A program made the position numbers and the translations under genes. The notes beneath the pieces are model-generated. The model did no database searches and had not been told where the DNA came from. It saw nothing but the letters and a program-made list of their open reading frames with translations. Below, piece by piece: positions 8,347 to 16,574 of a stretch of 40,950 nucleotides of DNA. The stretch is taken from contig JAEELW010000070.1 of the NCBI GenBank assembly GCA_016282915.1, forward strand, positions 1 through 40,950. Direction: 5' to 3'. Every line of letters starts with the position of its first letter. Within the stretch, counting starts at the first letter, position 1. This DNA is from Lachnospiraceae bacterium (GTDB taxonomy: Bacteria; Bacillota; Clostridia; Lachnospirales; Lachnospiraceae).

Positions 8347-9516
8347 TTACTTCCTGATGTTGGTTTCGCGGATGTGGTCCATCACGGCCTTGGCAACTAC
8401 GTCCGCTACCTGCGGATGGAAGGCTTCCGGAATGATGTGCTCCTCGTTCAGTTCGCTCTCGGGGATCAGATCCGCGATGGCGTGTGCGGCAGCCATCTTC
8501 ATCTCCTCGGTGATCTGGCGGGCGCGTCCTTCCAGCGCTCCGCGGAAGATGCCGGGGAAAGCGATCACATTGTTGACCTGGTTGGGGAAGTCGCTGCGGC
8601 CGGTACCGATGATGCGGGCGCCGGCGGCCTTAGCCAGATCCGGCATGATCTCGGGAACGGGATTGGCCATCGCAAAGAGGATGGCGTCTTTGTTCATGCT
8701 GCGTACCATATCTTCGGTGACGATGCCGGGCGCGGATACGCCGATGAAGATATCGGCGCCTTTAAGCGCATCGGCCAGACTGCCGCTGATGCCGCGGGGA
8801 TTGGTGATCTCCACCATCTTTTCCTGCATCCAGTTCAGACCCTTTGCACCCCTGGAGATGATGCCCTTGCTGTTGCAGAGGATGATATCCTTAAAGCCGT
8901 AGGAAAGCATGAGCTTGGCAATGGCTACACCGGCGGCACCGGCGCCGCTGATCACGGCGCGCATATCGGCGGCCTCTTTTTTCAGAAGCTTCAGGGAATT
9001 GATCAGGCCCGCAAGAACAACGATCGCGGTACCGTGCTGGTCATCGTGGAAGACCGGGATATCCAGCTGTTCCTTTAAGCGCTCTTCAATCTCGAAGCAG
9101 CGGGGAGCGGAGATATCCTCCAGATTGACACCGCCATAGCCGGGAGCCAGCCAGCGTACGGCATTGATGATCTCTTCCGTATCCTGGGTGTCCAGGCAGA
9201 TGGGAACGGCGTTGACTCCGCCGAATTCCTTAAAGAGTACGGCTTTGCCTTCCATAACGGGCATGGCTGCCTTCGGCCCGATATTGCCGAGACCGAGTAC
9301 TGCGCTGCCGTCGGATACAACAAGGATCGTATTCTGTTTGATCGTATAACGGTAGACTTTTTCGGGATCCTCCGCGATCTCACGGCAGGGCGCCGCAACA
9401 CCGGGGGTATAGGCAAGTGCCAGATCGGCGGCACTGTTTACCGGAGCCGCGGAAACGGTCCGGACTTTTCCCTGCCACTGCGCATGCAGCTCAAGGGCTT
9501 TTTCATCGTTCGTCAT
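8347..9516 (-). CDS. malic enzyme (NAD(P)-dependent, decarboxylating)
   Basis: The 389-residue protein converts malate to pyruvate and CO2 with reduction of NAD(P). Visible features are the N-terminal catalytic part with LALAYTPGVAAPC, SDGSAVLGLGNIGP, FGGVNAVPICLDT and the active-site region VNLEDISAPRCFEIE ... PVFHDDQHGTA, then the Rossmann part with SGAGAAGVAIAK. The length is right for the short bacterial form without a phosphotransacetylase-like domain. The start has GAGGAG seven bases upstream. It heads a two-gene minus-strand operon, divergent from rho. The cofactor cannot be fixed from motifs alone. Confidence 0.93.
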   Translation of the reverse strand: MTNDEKALELHAQWQGKVRTVSAAPVNSAADLALAYTPGVAAPCREIAEDPEKVYRYTIKQNTILVVSDGSAVLGLGNIGPKAAMPVMEGKAVLFKEFGGVNAVPICLDTQDTEEIINAVRWLAPGYGGVNLEDISAPRCFEIEERLKEQLDIPVFHDDQHGTAIVVLAGLINSLKLLKKEAADMRAVISGAGAAGVAIAKLMLSYGFKDIILCNSKGIISRGAKGLNWMQEKMVEITNPRGISGSLADALKGADIFIGVSAPGIVTEDMVRSMNKDAILFAMANPVPEIMPDLAKAAGARIIGTGRSDFPNQVNNVIAFPGIFRGALEGRARQITEEMKMAAAHAIADLIPESELNEEHIIPEAFHPQVADVVAKAVMDHIRETNIRK

Positions 9517-9618
9517 GATGTTTCTCCTCTCATTCGTTAAAAACTGCTTCCATACCCGCGAACATCATCATCTGCCGCTTGCAGTCTGTCTCCGCGGTAT
9601 ATGCAGTCAAAGCTGATC

Positions 9619-9635
9619 GCCTGCCATCGGCAGGC
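9619..9635 (-). other. perfect hairpin in the malic enzyme leader
   Basis: GCCTGCC-ATC-GGCAGGC is a 7-base-pair perfect stem with a 3-base loop. It lies between the predicted minus-strand promoter and the malic enzyme start, so it would be in the 5' leader. Neither strand has a T run after it, so it is not a terminator; it may affect mRNA stability or be a protein site. Confidence 0.4.
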
Positions 9636-9653
9636 AAAAAGATTAACTAATAT

Positions 9654-9682
9654 ATCTTACCATTGAAAGAAATGCGATGCAA
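9654..9682 (-). promoter_or_regulatory. probable promoter of the malic enzyme operon
   Basis: On the minus strand TTGCAT (9677-9682) and TAAGAT (9654-9659) are 17 bases apart. It stands back to back with the rho promoter; the two -35 boxes are only 8 bases apart. Confidence 0.5.
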
Positions 9683-9690
9683 GAAAGTAT

Positions 9691-9718
9691 TTGCAAAAAG
9701 AAAAAAAGGGTGTATAAT
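9691..9718 (+). promoter_or_regulatory. rho promoter
   Basis: TTGCAA at 9691-9696 and a perfect TATAAT at 9713-9718 with a 16-base spacer. It gives a leader of roughly 125 bases before the rho start. Rho is autoregulated in other bacteria and such a leader could serve that; no attenuator is visible in it. Confidence 0.7.
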
Positions 9719-9848
9719 ATAAAACGCAGGTGTGAAAGGCAAGATCAATTCTGACGATAATTTATGTCCGTAATACCCCGATAAAATCAGAACAGAGAAA
9801 GTACGAAAGAAACATTGCTGTTTTTATTGTATTTCAGGAGGAGATAGT

Positions 9849-11312
9849 ATGGCAAATATGCGGGAGCGTTATGAGACGATCTCTCTGACGGATCTGAAGG
9901 AAATGGCAAAATTCCGTGGGATCAAGGGTGTTTCCACGATGAAGAAGGCAGATATCATCGAAGCAATGGTGCAGAAGGACGAAGAAGAATCGGCCGAGGC
10001 TGCTCCGGCTGCAGCGCCCGCGGCGGCTGCCGTATCTGCAGTACTTACTGCGGCGGAAAGTGCCGAGGCGGAAAAGAAGACGCCAGTAGCCTTTGCCCCG
10101 ACGACCTTCCGGCATCCCGAAGAAGGGGAGAAACCGCGCAGGGTCGATCCCGAACAGCTGGATGAGGAGCAGATCAAGGAACTGGACAGCGGCGTGGCCG
10201 TGGATGGTATCCTTGAAGTGATGCAGGACGGTTTCGGTTTTATCCGCTGCGAAAACTTCCTTCCCGGCAGCAACGATATCTATGTGGCGCCCAGCCAGAT
10301 CCGCCGCTTCGGCTTAAAGACCGGCGATATCCTGGAAGGCCACACCCGTCTGAAGACCGAAAAAGAAAAGTTTGCCGCGCTGCTTTATCTGACCAGCGTC
10401 AACGGCAGAAATCCCGAAGAAGCCACGAAGCGCTTCAATTTCGAAAACATGACTCCCATCTTTCCGAATGAAAAGATCCATCTTGAGCGCCCCGGTGCTC
10501 CGGTTTCCATGCGTATCATGGATCTGATCAGCCCTATCGGAAAAGGACAGCGCGGCATGATCGTTTCCCAGCCCAAAGCCGGAAAGACCACGCTCCTTAA
10601 GGATGTGGCGAAATCCATCAAGCTCAATCATCCGGATATGCATATGATCATCCTTCTGATCGACGAGCGTCCCGAGGAAGTTACGGATATGAAAGAGGAA
10701 GTGGGCGGAAACGGCGTGGAGATCATATACTCCACCTTCGACGAAACGCCCGAACATCATAAGCGCGTAGCCGAAATGGTCGTGGAGCGTGCGCGCCGTC
10801 TGGTGGAATACAAAAAGGATGTGATCATCCTGCTTGATTCCATCACAAGACTGACCCGTGCCTACAACCAGGTCGTACCGCCCAGCGGACGTACGCTTTC
10901 CGGCGGTCTCGATCCTGCGGCCATGCATCCGCCCAAACGTTTTTTCGGCGCGGCGCGTAATATGCGCGAGGGAGGCAGCCTGACGATCCTGGCGACGGCT
11001 CTGGTGGATACCGGGAGCAAGATGGACGACGTGGTCTATGAGGAATTCAAGGGAACCGGCAACATGGAGCTGGTACTGGACCGCAAGCTGTCCGAACGCC
11101 GTATCTTCCCGGCCATCGATATCCCCAAGTCCTCGACCAGACGCGAGGATCTGCTTCTCACCCCGGAAGAACTCTCGGCGATGAGCACCATACGAAAGGC
11201 GATCAACGGCGTGCGGCCCGACGATTCGGTGGACAAGATCATCGATATGTTCACCCGCACGAACAATAACCGGGAATTTGTCCAGATGGTTGAAAAAACA
11301 AGATTTTACTGA
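9849..11312 (+). CDS. rho: transcription termination factor Rho
   Basis: The 487-residue hexameric RNA helicase ends transcription of untranslated RNA. In order: the Rho N-terminal helix bundle ([17 protein letters not shown], about 10-45), an Ala/Glu-rich linker (about 45-85) that is absent from the E. coli protein, the cold-shock-like RNA-binding domain ([14 protein letters not shown], about 118-190) and the ATPase with P-loop SQPKAGKT (about 239-246), Walker [11 protein letters not shown] (about 324) and the R-loop/arginine region [20 protein letters not shown] at 9838-9843 precedes the ATG. Low-complexity insertions between the N-terminal and RNA-binding parts are known from other Rho proteins. 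hpf follows 47 bases later, possibly on the same transcript. Confidence 0.97.
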   Translation: MANMRERYETISLTDLKEMAKFRGIKGVSTMKKADIIEAMVQKDEEESAEAAPAAAPAAAAVSAVLTAAESAEAEKKTPVAFAPTTFRHPEEGEKPRRVDPEQLDEEQIKELDSGVAVDGILEVMQDGFGFIRCENFLPGSNDIYVAPSQIRRFGLKTGDILEGHTRLKTEKEKFAALLYLTSVNGRNPEEATKRFNFENMTPIFPNEKIHLERPGAPVSMRIMDLISPIGKGQRGMIVSQPKAGKTTLLKDVAKSIKLNHPDMHMIILLIDERPEEVTDMKEEVGGNGVEIIYSTFDETPEHHKRVAEMVVERARRLVEYKKDVIILLDSITRLTRAYNQVVPPSGRTLSGGLDPAAMHPPKRFFGAARNMREGGSLTILATALVDTGSKMDDVVYEEFKGTGNMELVLDRKLSERRIFPAIDIPKSSTRREDLLLTPEELSAMSTIRKAINGVRPDDSVDKIIDMFTRTNNNREFVQMVEKTRFY

Positions 11313-11359
11313 TAAAATAGTAACAGCTTCCAAATCTTACTTTAGGAGGACAAGACCAT

Positions 11360-11887
11360 ATGAAGTTTATCATCGTTGGAAAGAATATCGAAGTGACGGA
11401 AGGACTGCGTTATGCAGTGGAAGACAAGATCGGCAAGCTTGAGAAATATTTTGCCGAGGATACCGAAGTGCATGTGACGCTCAGCGTGGAAAAGGAGCGG
11501 CAGAAGATCGAAGTGACGATCCCCGTTAAGGGCAGCATCATCCGTTCCGAGCAGGTGAGCAACGACATGTATGTTTCCATCGATCTGGTGGAAGAGATCA
11601 TCGAGCGTCAGCTGAAGAAGTACAAGACCCGTCTGACGGACCGTGAGCAGGGAGCGGGAAGCTTCAAGCAGGAATATCTGGACAAGGATTTCATGGATGA
11701 GGAGGAAGTGAAGATCATCCGCAGCAAGAAATTCGACATCAAGCCCATGTATCCGGAAGACGCCTGCGTACAGATGGAGCTGCTGGGACACAGCTTCTTC
11801 GTGTTCTGCAATGCGGAAACGGATCAGGTAAACGTTGTCTACAAGAGAAAGGGCAATACCTACGGCCTGATCGAGCCGGAAGTGTAA
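11360..11887 (+). CDS. hpf: long-form ribosome hibernation promoting factor
   Basis: The 175-residue protein binds the 30S subunit in the decoding region and, through its C-terminal domain, pairs 70S ribosomes into inactive 100S dimers. The N-terminal S30AE/YfiA domain spans about 1-95; the short C-terminal dimerisation domain (about 120-175, with IIRSKKFDIKPMYPEDACVQMELLGH) defines the long form usual in Firmicutes. A strong AGGAGGA precedes the ATG. The gene follows rho closely and ends at a strong terminator. Confidence 0.95.
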   Translation: MKFIIVGKNIEVTEGLRYAVEDKIGKLEKYFAEDTEVHVTLSVEKERQKIEVTIPVKGSIIRSEQVSNDMYVSIDLVEEIIERQLKKYKTRLTDREQGAGSFKQEYLDKDFMDEEEVKIIRSKKFDIKPMYPEDACVQMELLGHSFFVFCNAETDQVNVVYKRKGNTYGLIEPEV

Positions 11888-11912
11888 AAAGCGTATTTCA
11901 GAATGAACGGAA

Positions 11913-11945
11913 ACAGCCGGAGCTCTGCTCCGGCTGTATTTTGTT
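11913..11945 (+). terminator. intrinsic terminator of rho-hpf
   Basis: ACAGCCGGAGC and GCTCCGGCTGT form a perfect 11-base-pair stem with a TCT loop, followed by ATTTTGTT. Confidence 0.9.
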
Positions 11946-12018
11946 GTGCTGAAGGTGCTCAGGCGGACGCGGTGCCTGCATCCGATGTATATTTCGACAG
12001 CCGGCGGGGCAGCGGCAT

Positions 12019-12073
12019 AAAAAACAGGGTTTTGATGCCTGCCGACGGAAAAGCGTCCGGCATCAAAACCCTG
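12019..12073 (-). terminator. intrinsic terminator of bioY
   Basis: On the minus strand CAGGGTTTTGATGCC and GGCATCAAAACCCTG form a perfect 15-base-pair stem, followed by TTTTTT (complement of 12019-12024). The 19-base loop contains a second small stem. It lies 36 bases after the bioY stop. The 11946-12018 stretch holds nothing I recognise. Confidence 0.88.
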
Positions 12074-12108
12074 CGTTTATATTGCCCATGGCGTGACTGA
12101 TGTCCGAC

Positions 12109-12723
12109 TCAGCTGTTATTTACCGCACGCCGGAGAGCCTTGTTGCTGCCGATCGCGATGGCCAGTGCGGCCTTCAGCAGATCGGGGATGATGAAAGGAA
12201 GGACGCATACGCCGAGGGCCGCCCCATAGCCCATGCGGGAACCGTCCTCGCCGACATAAACCTGTACGAACCAGACGGTTCCGAAAGCATAGCAGATCAG
12301 CAGGCCGGGCAGCATGGAGAGGGCCGTGACCCAGCGACGTCCTTTCGCAAAGAGTTCAAACGCCCACATGAACAGAGCGATGAAAATGAATCCTACGATG
12401 TAACCGCCTGTGGGCCCGAGCAGCGCGGTAAGGCCTCCCTTCATTCCGGAAAATACGGGGACGCCGACGGCGCCCAGAAGGATATAGACGAGCACGGCCA
12501 GAAGGGAACGGCGTCCGCCCAGAAGGTAGGAGCTAAGAAAGACCGCGAAGGTCTGCATCGTAAAGCTGACCGACGCCGGTATCGTTATCCAGGCGCAGAC
12601 GGTGATCAGTGCTGCCGAGAGCGCGATGTAGCAGAGATCGATGATGCGGAAGCCCTGTTTTACCGTGGGGACTGCCTTTTCACCGCTTGCATTTGATGTC
12701 ATTGTTTTTGAGTATTCAGCCAT
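12109..12723 (-). CDS. bioY: BioY biotin transporter substrate-binding component
   Basis: The 204-residue membrane protein is the S component that captures biotin for uptake, alone or with an ECF energising module (none in this window). BioY hallmarks are ALITVCAWITIPASVSFTMQTFAVFL, the GGRRSLLAVLVYILLGAVGVPVFSG segment and GPTGGYIVGF; about six membrane helices can be seen. The frame is open further upstream to 12924, but that part overlaps the promoter and operator. The ATG at 12721-12723 has GAGGCAGG in front of it, so I start there. The gene is monocistronic, between its own promoter and terminator. Confidence 0.95.
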   Translation of the reverse strand: MAEYSKTMTSNASGEKAVPTVKQGFRIIDLCYIALSAALITVCAWITIPASVSFTMQTFAVFLSSYLLGGRRSLLAVLVYILLGAVGVPVFSGMKGGLTALLGPTGGYIVGFIFIALFMWAFELFAKGRRWVTALSMLPGLLICYAFGTVWFVQVYVGEDGSRMGYGAALGVCVLPFIIPDLLKAALAIAIGSNKALRRAVNNS

Positions 12724-12763
12724 GATCCTGCCTCTTTTCTGTTTTTTTTGTTTTCCACGCGAG

Positions 12764-12816
12764 ATTCTATCACGCATATTTTTGATTGTCAACCATAAAA
12801 ATACCGTGGTTAACAA
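12764..12816 (-). promoter_or_regulatory. bioY promoter with BirA-like operator
   Basis: On the minus strand TTGACA (12787-12792) and TAGAAT (12764-12769) are 17 bases apart. Overlapping the -35 box is an inverted repeat: TTGTCAACC at 12786-12794 and GGTTAACAA at 12808-12816 on the plus strand, 13 bases apart. It resembles the known biotin operator (TTGT.AACC, a spacer of about 14-16, GGTT.ACAA). Binding by the biotin-protein ligase/repressor BirA would block RNA polymerase when biotin is plentiful. Confidence 0.75.
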
Positions 12817-12840
12817 TTGGACATTCCCGGACGTTTTTCC

Positions 12841-12869
12841 TTGAACCGTCCGGGAAGTAATACTATAAT
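12841..12869 (+). promoter_or_regulatory. promoter ahead of the structured leader
   Basis: TTGAAC at 12841-12846 and a perfect TATAAT at 12864-12869 are 17 bases apart. Transcription would begin near 12876 and pass through the whole structured region into the glycosyltransferase gene. Confidence 0.6.
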
Positions 12870-12875
12870 ATGATG

Positions 12876-13236
12876 CTAGGGGCAAAAGCTCATGAGACGA
12901 ACATGCTTGCATGATTCGGCTCATGAGTTTGGGACCCGCACGAACATGAGCAATACTACAAGCACTTAACGAATGCGAAGCATGAGTTTAGTGCTCGTGC
13001 ATGCTTTAGCTGTAGCGGAATGCCTGTTTTTAGGCATTCCTGCGGAGTTTGCCGCCGACCAAAGGGAGGGGGCGTTACCGATTGCGAATGGTCGTAGGGT
13101 GCCGTGTGCCGGTGGCACACGGCTGGCACCGACCGAAGCGGAGCGGAGATGCGAGAGTGCGAAGCACGAAGCAATCCGTAAGCATCATAAAGAGAATAAA
13201 AAAACAAATGATATAAACGTCATAGTACTCTTCGGA
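12876..13236 (+). ncRNA. structured noncoding leader or small RNA (unrecognised)
   Basis: Between the promoter at 12841 and the glycosyltransferase ribosome binding site lie about 360 bases with no credible gene but several hairpins. (1) 12889-12927: CTCATGAG pairs with CTCATGAG, then CGAA with TTCG, then CATGC with GCATG. (2) 12962-13006: GCACTTAAC/GTTTAGTGC and AAGCATG/CATGCTT have interleaved arms, so they are exclusive or form a pseudoknot. (3) 13017-13040: GGAATGCC/GGCATTCC. (4) 13090-13134: GGTCG/CGACC outside GCCGTGTGCC/GGCACACGGC, a 10-base-pair perfect inner stem. None has a T run. It could be a regulatory leader, a separate RNA or a dispersed intergenic repeat. I match no known riboswitch. 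Confidence 0.45.
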
Positions 13237-13246
13237 GGAATATCGC

Positions 13247-14767
13247 ATGAATGTCTGTCTTTTAAATGATTCTTTTCCGCCGATCATCGACGGCGTTGCA
13301 AATGTTGTGATGAATTACGCGCGTATCATGACCGAACAGCTTAAGGCCAGAGTGCTGGTAGGTACGCCCGCTTATCCGGATACGGACTATACGCAGTATC
13401 CCTACCGTGTGGTAGCCTATCCCAGCCTGGATACTACGGGTTTCATCTCGGGTTACCGTACCGGCAATCCGCTGTCCATGAGGGAGATCGGCGAGATGGC
13501 GACTTTCGGGCCGGATATCATCCATACCCACTGCCCGGCTTCTTCCACGATCATGGCGCGCATATTGCAGAATGAAACGGGAGCGCCCATCGTTTTTACC
13601 TATCACACGAAATTCGATGTGGACATTGCGAGAGCCGTGGGGGAAGGTTTCCTGCAGCGGGAGACCATCAAGGCCATGGTGGGAAATATCTCGGCCTGCG
13701 ACGATGTGTGGGTGGTGAGCGAGGGAGCCGGTGAAAACCTGCGTTCCCTGGGTTATGAAGGAGAATACCGTGTGGTGTCCAACGGGGTGGATTTCCCGAG
13801 AGGGCGTGTATCGCAGGAGGCTGTAGGGGAAGCGACAAAAGGCTTCGACCTTCCGGAAGGCGTGCCGGTATTTCTTTTTGTCGGCCGTATGATGAAATAC
13901 AAAGGCCTGCCCCTGATCATCGATGCGATGAAATATCTCTCGGAGAGCGGAGTGGATTTCCGCATGGTCTTTATCGGCGGCGGCGCCGATGCGGAAGAGA
14001 TGCAGACAAAGGTTAACGAGCTGGGGATGACCCTGGATGTGGTCGGAGAGGACGGAAAGGTTTCCACCATTCCCGGCGCAGCGGACGCGAAGGGGCGCGT
14101 GATCTTTACCGGTCCCATCCGCGACCGGGAGAAACTGCGCGCCTGGAATACCCGTGCGGACCTGTTCCTCTTTCCTTCGGTCTATGATACCAACGGCATC
14201 GTAGTGCGTGAGGCGGCGGCCTGCGGGCTGGCCAGCGTACTGATCAGGGGTTCCTGTGCGGCGGAGGGTATCACCCATACGAGAAACGGCTACCTGATCG
14301 AAGAAACGGCCAGGTCCATGGCGGTACTTCTGGCGGATGCCTGTTCGGATCTGGAATGTCTGCACCAGGTGGGGCAGAACGCCATGGACGAGATCTATAT
14401 CTCCTGGGAACAGGCCACGGCGGATGCCTACCGGCGTTACGAGGAACTGCGGCAGATGCTGCAGGACGGTACCCTTGCCAGACGTAAAAAACATGCTTCG
14501 GATTATCTCCTGGAGGCTGCCAGCGCAGTGGCGGAGGGAACGAGGCGTATTTTTGACATCCCGCGGAATATCTATGGCGGCATGATCGAAAATGTGACCG
14601 AACTGAAAGAAGATATCCACAGGATCGCGGAAGACCTGCCGGAAGGCGTGAAAAAGGTGGGTACGGACGCAAAGAGGGGCGTGAAAGCGGGCCTGGCATT
14701 TGCGGGAAAGAGCATCCGGGAAGGACTGGAACTGGGGATAGGCAAAAAGGACGATGACGGGGAATGA
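13247..14767 (+). CDS. GT4-family glycosyltransferase with C-terminal tail
   Basis: The 506-residue protein has the two-Rossmann GT-B fold of family GT4. Visible marks are the N-terminal NDSFPPIIDGVANVV acceptor-side loop, DIIHTHCP, FTYHTKFD, the nucleotide-sugar region VFLFVGRMMKYKG and the donor-phosphate region VYDTNGIVVREAAACG. In that last region the usual first Glu of the EX7E pair is replaced by Asp. Relatives include diacylglycerol glucosyltransferases and other retaining enzymes, so the acceptor is uncertain. About 100 residues after the catalytic fold (from ~410) form a charged, probably amphipathic helical tail that might bind membrane. GGAGG lies before the ATG. The stop overlaps the start of the GH13 gene (ATGA), so the two are translationally coupled. 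Confidence 0.88.
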   Translation: MNVCLLNDSFPPIIDGVANVVMNYARIMTEQLKARVLVGTPAYPDTDYTQYPYRVVAYPSLDTTGFISGYRTGNPLSMREIGEMATFGPDIIHTHCPASSTIMARILQNETGAPIVFTYHTKFDVDIARAVGEGFLQRETIKAMVGNISACDDVWVVSEGAGENLRSLGYEGEYRVVSNGVDFPRGRVSQEAVGEATKGFDLPEGVPVFLFVGRMMKYKGLPLIIDAMKYLSESGVDFRMVFIGGGADAEEMQTKVNELGMTLDVVGEDGKVSTIPGAADAKGRVIFTGPIRDREKLRAWNTRADLFLFPSVYDTNGIVVREAAACGLASVLIRGSCAAEGITHTRNGYLIEETARSMAVLLADACSDLECLHQVGQNAMDEIYISWEQATADAYRRYEELRQMLQDGTLARRKKHASDYLLEAASAVAEGTRRIFDIPRNIYGGMIENVTELKEDIHRIAEDLPEGVKKVGTDAKRGVKAGLAFAGKSIREGLELGIGKKDDDGE

Positions 14768-16464
14768 GAAAGAACGACTGGTTTAAAAAGATGAGCTTCT
14801 ACCAGATCTGGGTAAGGAGCTTTGCGGACGGAAACGGAGACGGGATCGGCGATCTGTACGGTGTGTATGACCGCCTGGAATATGTAAAGAGTCTTGGCGT
14901 GGACGGGATCTGGTTTTCGCCGGTCTATCCTTCGCCAAATGCGGATTACGGTTATGATATTTCGGATTATAAGGACATCCATCCGGATTTCGGAACCCTG
15001 GAGCAGTTTAAGAAAGTGCTCGCGCGGGCGCATGAACTGGGGCTGAAGGTGATCATGGATCTGGTGGTTAACCACACTTCGGACGAGCATCCCTGGTTCA
15101 TCGAAAGCTGCAAAGGAAAAGACAATCCCTACAGCGATTATTATATCTGGAGGGATAAGCCGAACAACTGGTTCAGCCTTTTTGAAGGCAGGGCCTGGGA
15201 ATACAATAAGGAACGCGGGCAGTATTATCTGCATATCTTTGCAAAAAAGCAGCCGGACCTGAACATGGACAATCCGAAGGTAAGGGAAGAAGTAAAGAGC
15301 ATCATGCGTTTCTGGCTGGACCTGGGAGTGGACGGTTTCCGTGAGGATGTGATCAATTTCATTTCCAAAAAAGAAGGCCTGCCCAACGGGCTTCCGTTTA
15401 TACCCGCGGTCAACGGCATGCCTTTTTACAAGGACGGTCCGCATATCCATGAGTATATGGCGGAATTCCGCGAGGTCTGTAACGGATACGACTGCTTCCA
15501 GCTGGGCGAAGGCCCTATGACCACCGTGCAGTCGGCTTTGAAGTATCTGAGCGGTCCGACGAAGTCGCTGGATATGATGTTCGGTTTCGACCATATGATG
15601 GCGGACTGCGTTTATACGGAATATATCCACCGGCCTTTTTCCCTCGTCAAGCTGAAAAAGGCATTTTCAAAATGGCAGTACGCGCTGCAGGGAAAGGCCT
15701 GGAACGCCCTGTATCTGGAAAACCACGATCATCCCCGCATCATCAGCCGTTACGGTGACGAACGTTACCGTCGCGAGAGCGGGACCATGCTGGCGGCCAG
15801 TTATCTCTTCCAGTGCGGCACGCCCTTTATCTATCAGGGGCAGGAGATCGGGATGAGCAACATCCGCCTCTGGTCGATCGACCAGTACGTGGATGTGTCA
15901 ACGAAAAACAATTTTCACAGCTATCATCTGAAGGACGACATACGGGAACGTTTAAAGCGCATCCATCTGTCCAGCCGGGATTCCTCGCGCACGCCCATGC
16001 AGTGGAGTGCGGGAAAGAACGCCGGTTTTTCGACGGCAAAGCCCTGGTTCTATGTTAATCCGAATTACCGCCGGGTCAACGTGGCCGCGGAGGAGAAAGA
16101 CCCGGACAGCATCCTGAATTTCTACCGGAAGGCGCTTGCGCTGCGCCGGCATTCGCGCACCCTGATCGCCGGGAGCTACCGCGAGTATTTTCCGAAGGAT
16201 CCTAATGTGTATATGTATGAAAGAAAACGGGGGGATATCCGTTATCTGATCGTCTGCTCGTTTTCACCGCTTCCCTTACGTCTGCGCATACCGAAAAGCT
16301 ATGTGGGGAAGAAGGGAAAGCTCGTCCTCTGCAATTATCCGGAGGGACGTCCGCAGATGGCGGAGCGCCTGAAGGAGCGCCTTAAGCAGGAGGTGAGCCT
16401 GCTGGCCTGGGAGCATGGGATGCTGAGACCGTATGAGGCCAGGGTGTATCGTTTCCGCTGGTGA
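14764..16464 (+). CDS. GH13 alpha-glucosidase (oligo-1,6-glucosidase type)
   Basis: The 566-residue protein is a cytoplasmic glycoside hydrolase of family 13 with a (beta/alpha)8 barrel and a C-terminal beta domain; no signal peptide is present. The conserved regions are DLVVNHTSDEH, GFREDVIN with nucleophile Asp195, QLGEGP with acid/base Glu249, and ENHDHPR with Asp322, so all three catalytic residues are kept. Relatives cleave alpha-1,6 or alpha-1,4 glucosides, or trehalose 6-phosphate. The exact substrate cannot be told here. The ATGA overlap with the glycosyltransferase means both proteins are made together, which suggests one makes and the other trims or recycles an alpha-glucosyl product (inference). 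Confidence 0.9.
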   Translation: MRKNDWFKKMSFYQIWVRSFADGNGDGIGDLYGVYDRLEYVKSLGVDGIWFSPVYPSPNADYGYDISDYKDIHPDFGTLEQFKKVLARAHELGLKVIMDLVVNHTSDEHPWFIESCKGKDNPYSDYYIWRDKPNNWFSLFEGRAWEYNKERGQYYLHIFAKKQPDLNMDNPKVREEVKSIMRFWLDLGVDGFREDVINFISKKEGLPNGLPFIPAVNGMPFYKDGPHIHEYMAEFREVCNGYDCFQLGEGPMTTVQSALKYLSGPTKSLDMMFGFDHMMADCVYTEYIHRPFSLVKLKKAFSKWQYALQGKAWNALYLENHDHPRIISRYGDERYRRESGTMLAASYLFQCGTPFIYQGQEIGMSNIRLWSIDQYVDVSTKNNFHSYHLKDDIRERLKRIHLSSRDSSRTPMQWSAGKNAGFSTAKPWFYVNPNYRRVNVAAEEKDPDSILNFYRKALALRRHSRTLIAGSYREYFPKDPNVYMYERKRGDIRYLIVCSFSPLPLRLRIPKSYVGKKGKLVLCNYPEGRPQMAERLKERLKQEVSLLAWEHGMLRPYEARVYRFRW

Positions 16465-16574
16465 AGTATCCCGGCCGGGACAGTATGTGATCGCTAAGCG
16501 GAAGTATCCGCAGGCAGACACATACGGACGAAGCCGGATGGGGAGCAGTATTAACAGGAAAGGATCGGTGAAAT

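Noticed and set aside
9619-9635. Perfect hairpin as a terminator between malic enzyme and rho
   Set aside because: No T run on either side and it lies inside the malic enzyme leader between divergent promoters.
12724-12924. 67-residue N-terminal extension of BioY
   Set aside because: It would cover the promoter, the BirA-like operator and part of a hairpin; the ATG at 12723 has a good ribosome binding site and matches the family length.
12973-13269. 98-codon plus-strand frame in the structured region
   Set aside because: No ribosome binding site, composition dictated by hairpins, and it overlaps the true glycosyltransferase start.
13262-14620. 452-codon minus-strand frame opposite the glycosyltransferase
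   Set aside because: Antisense shadow of a gene with clear GT4 motifs.
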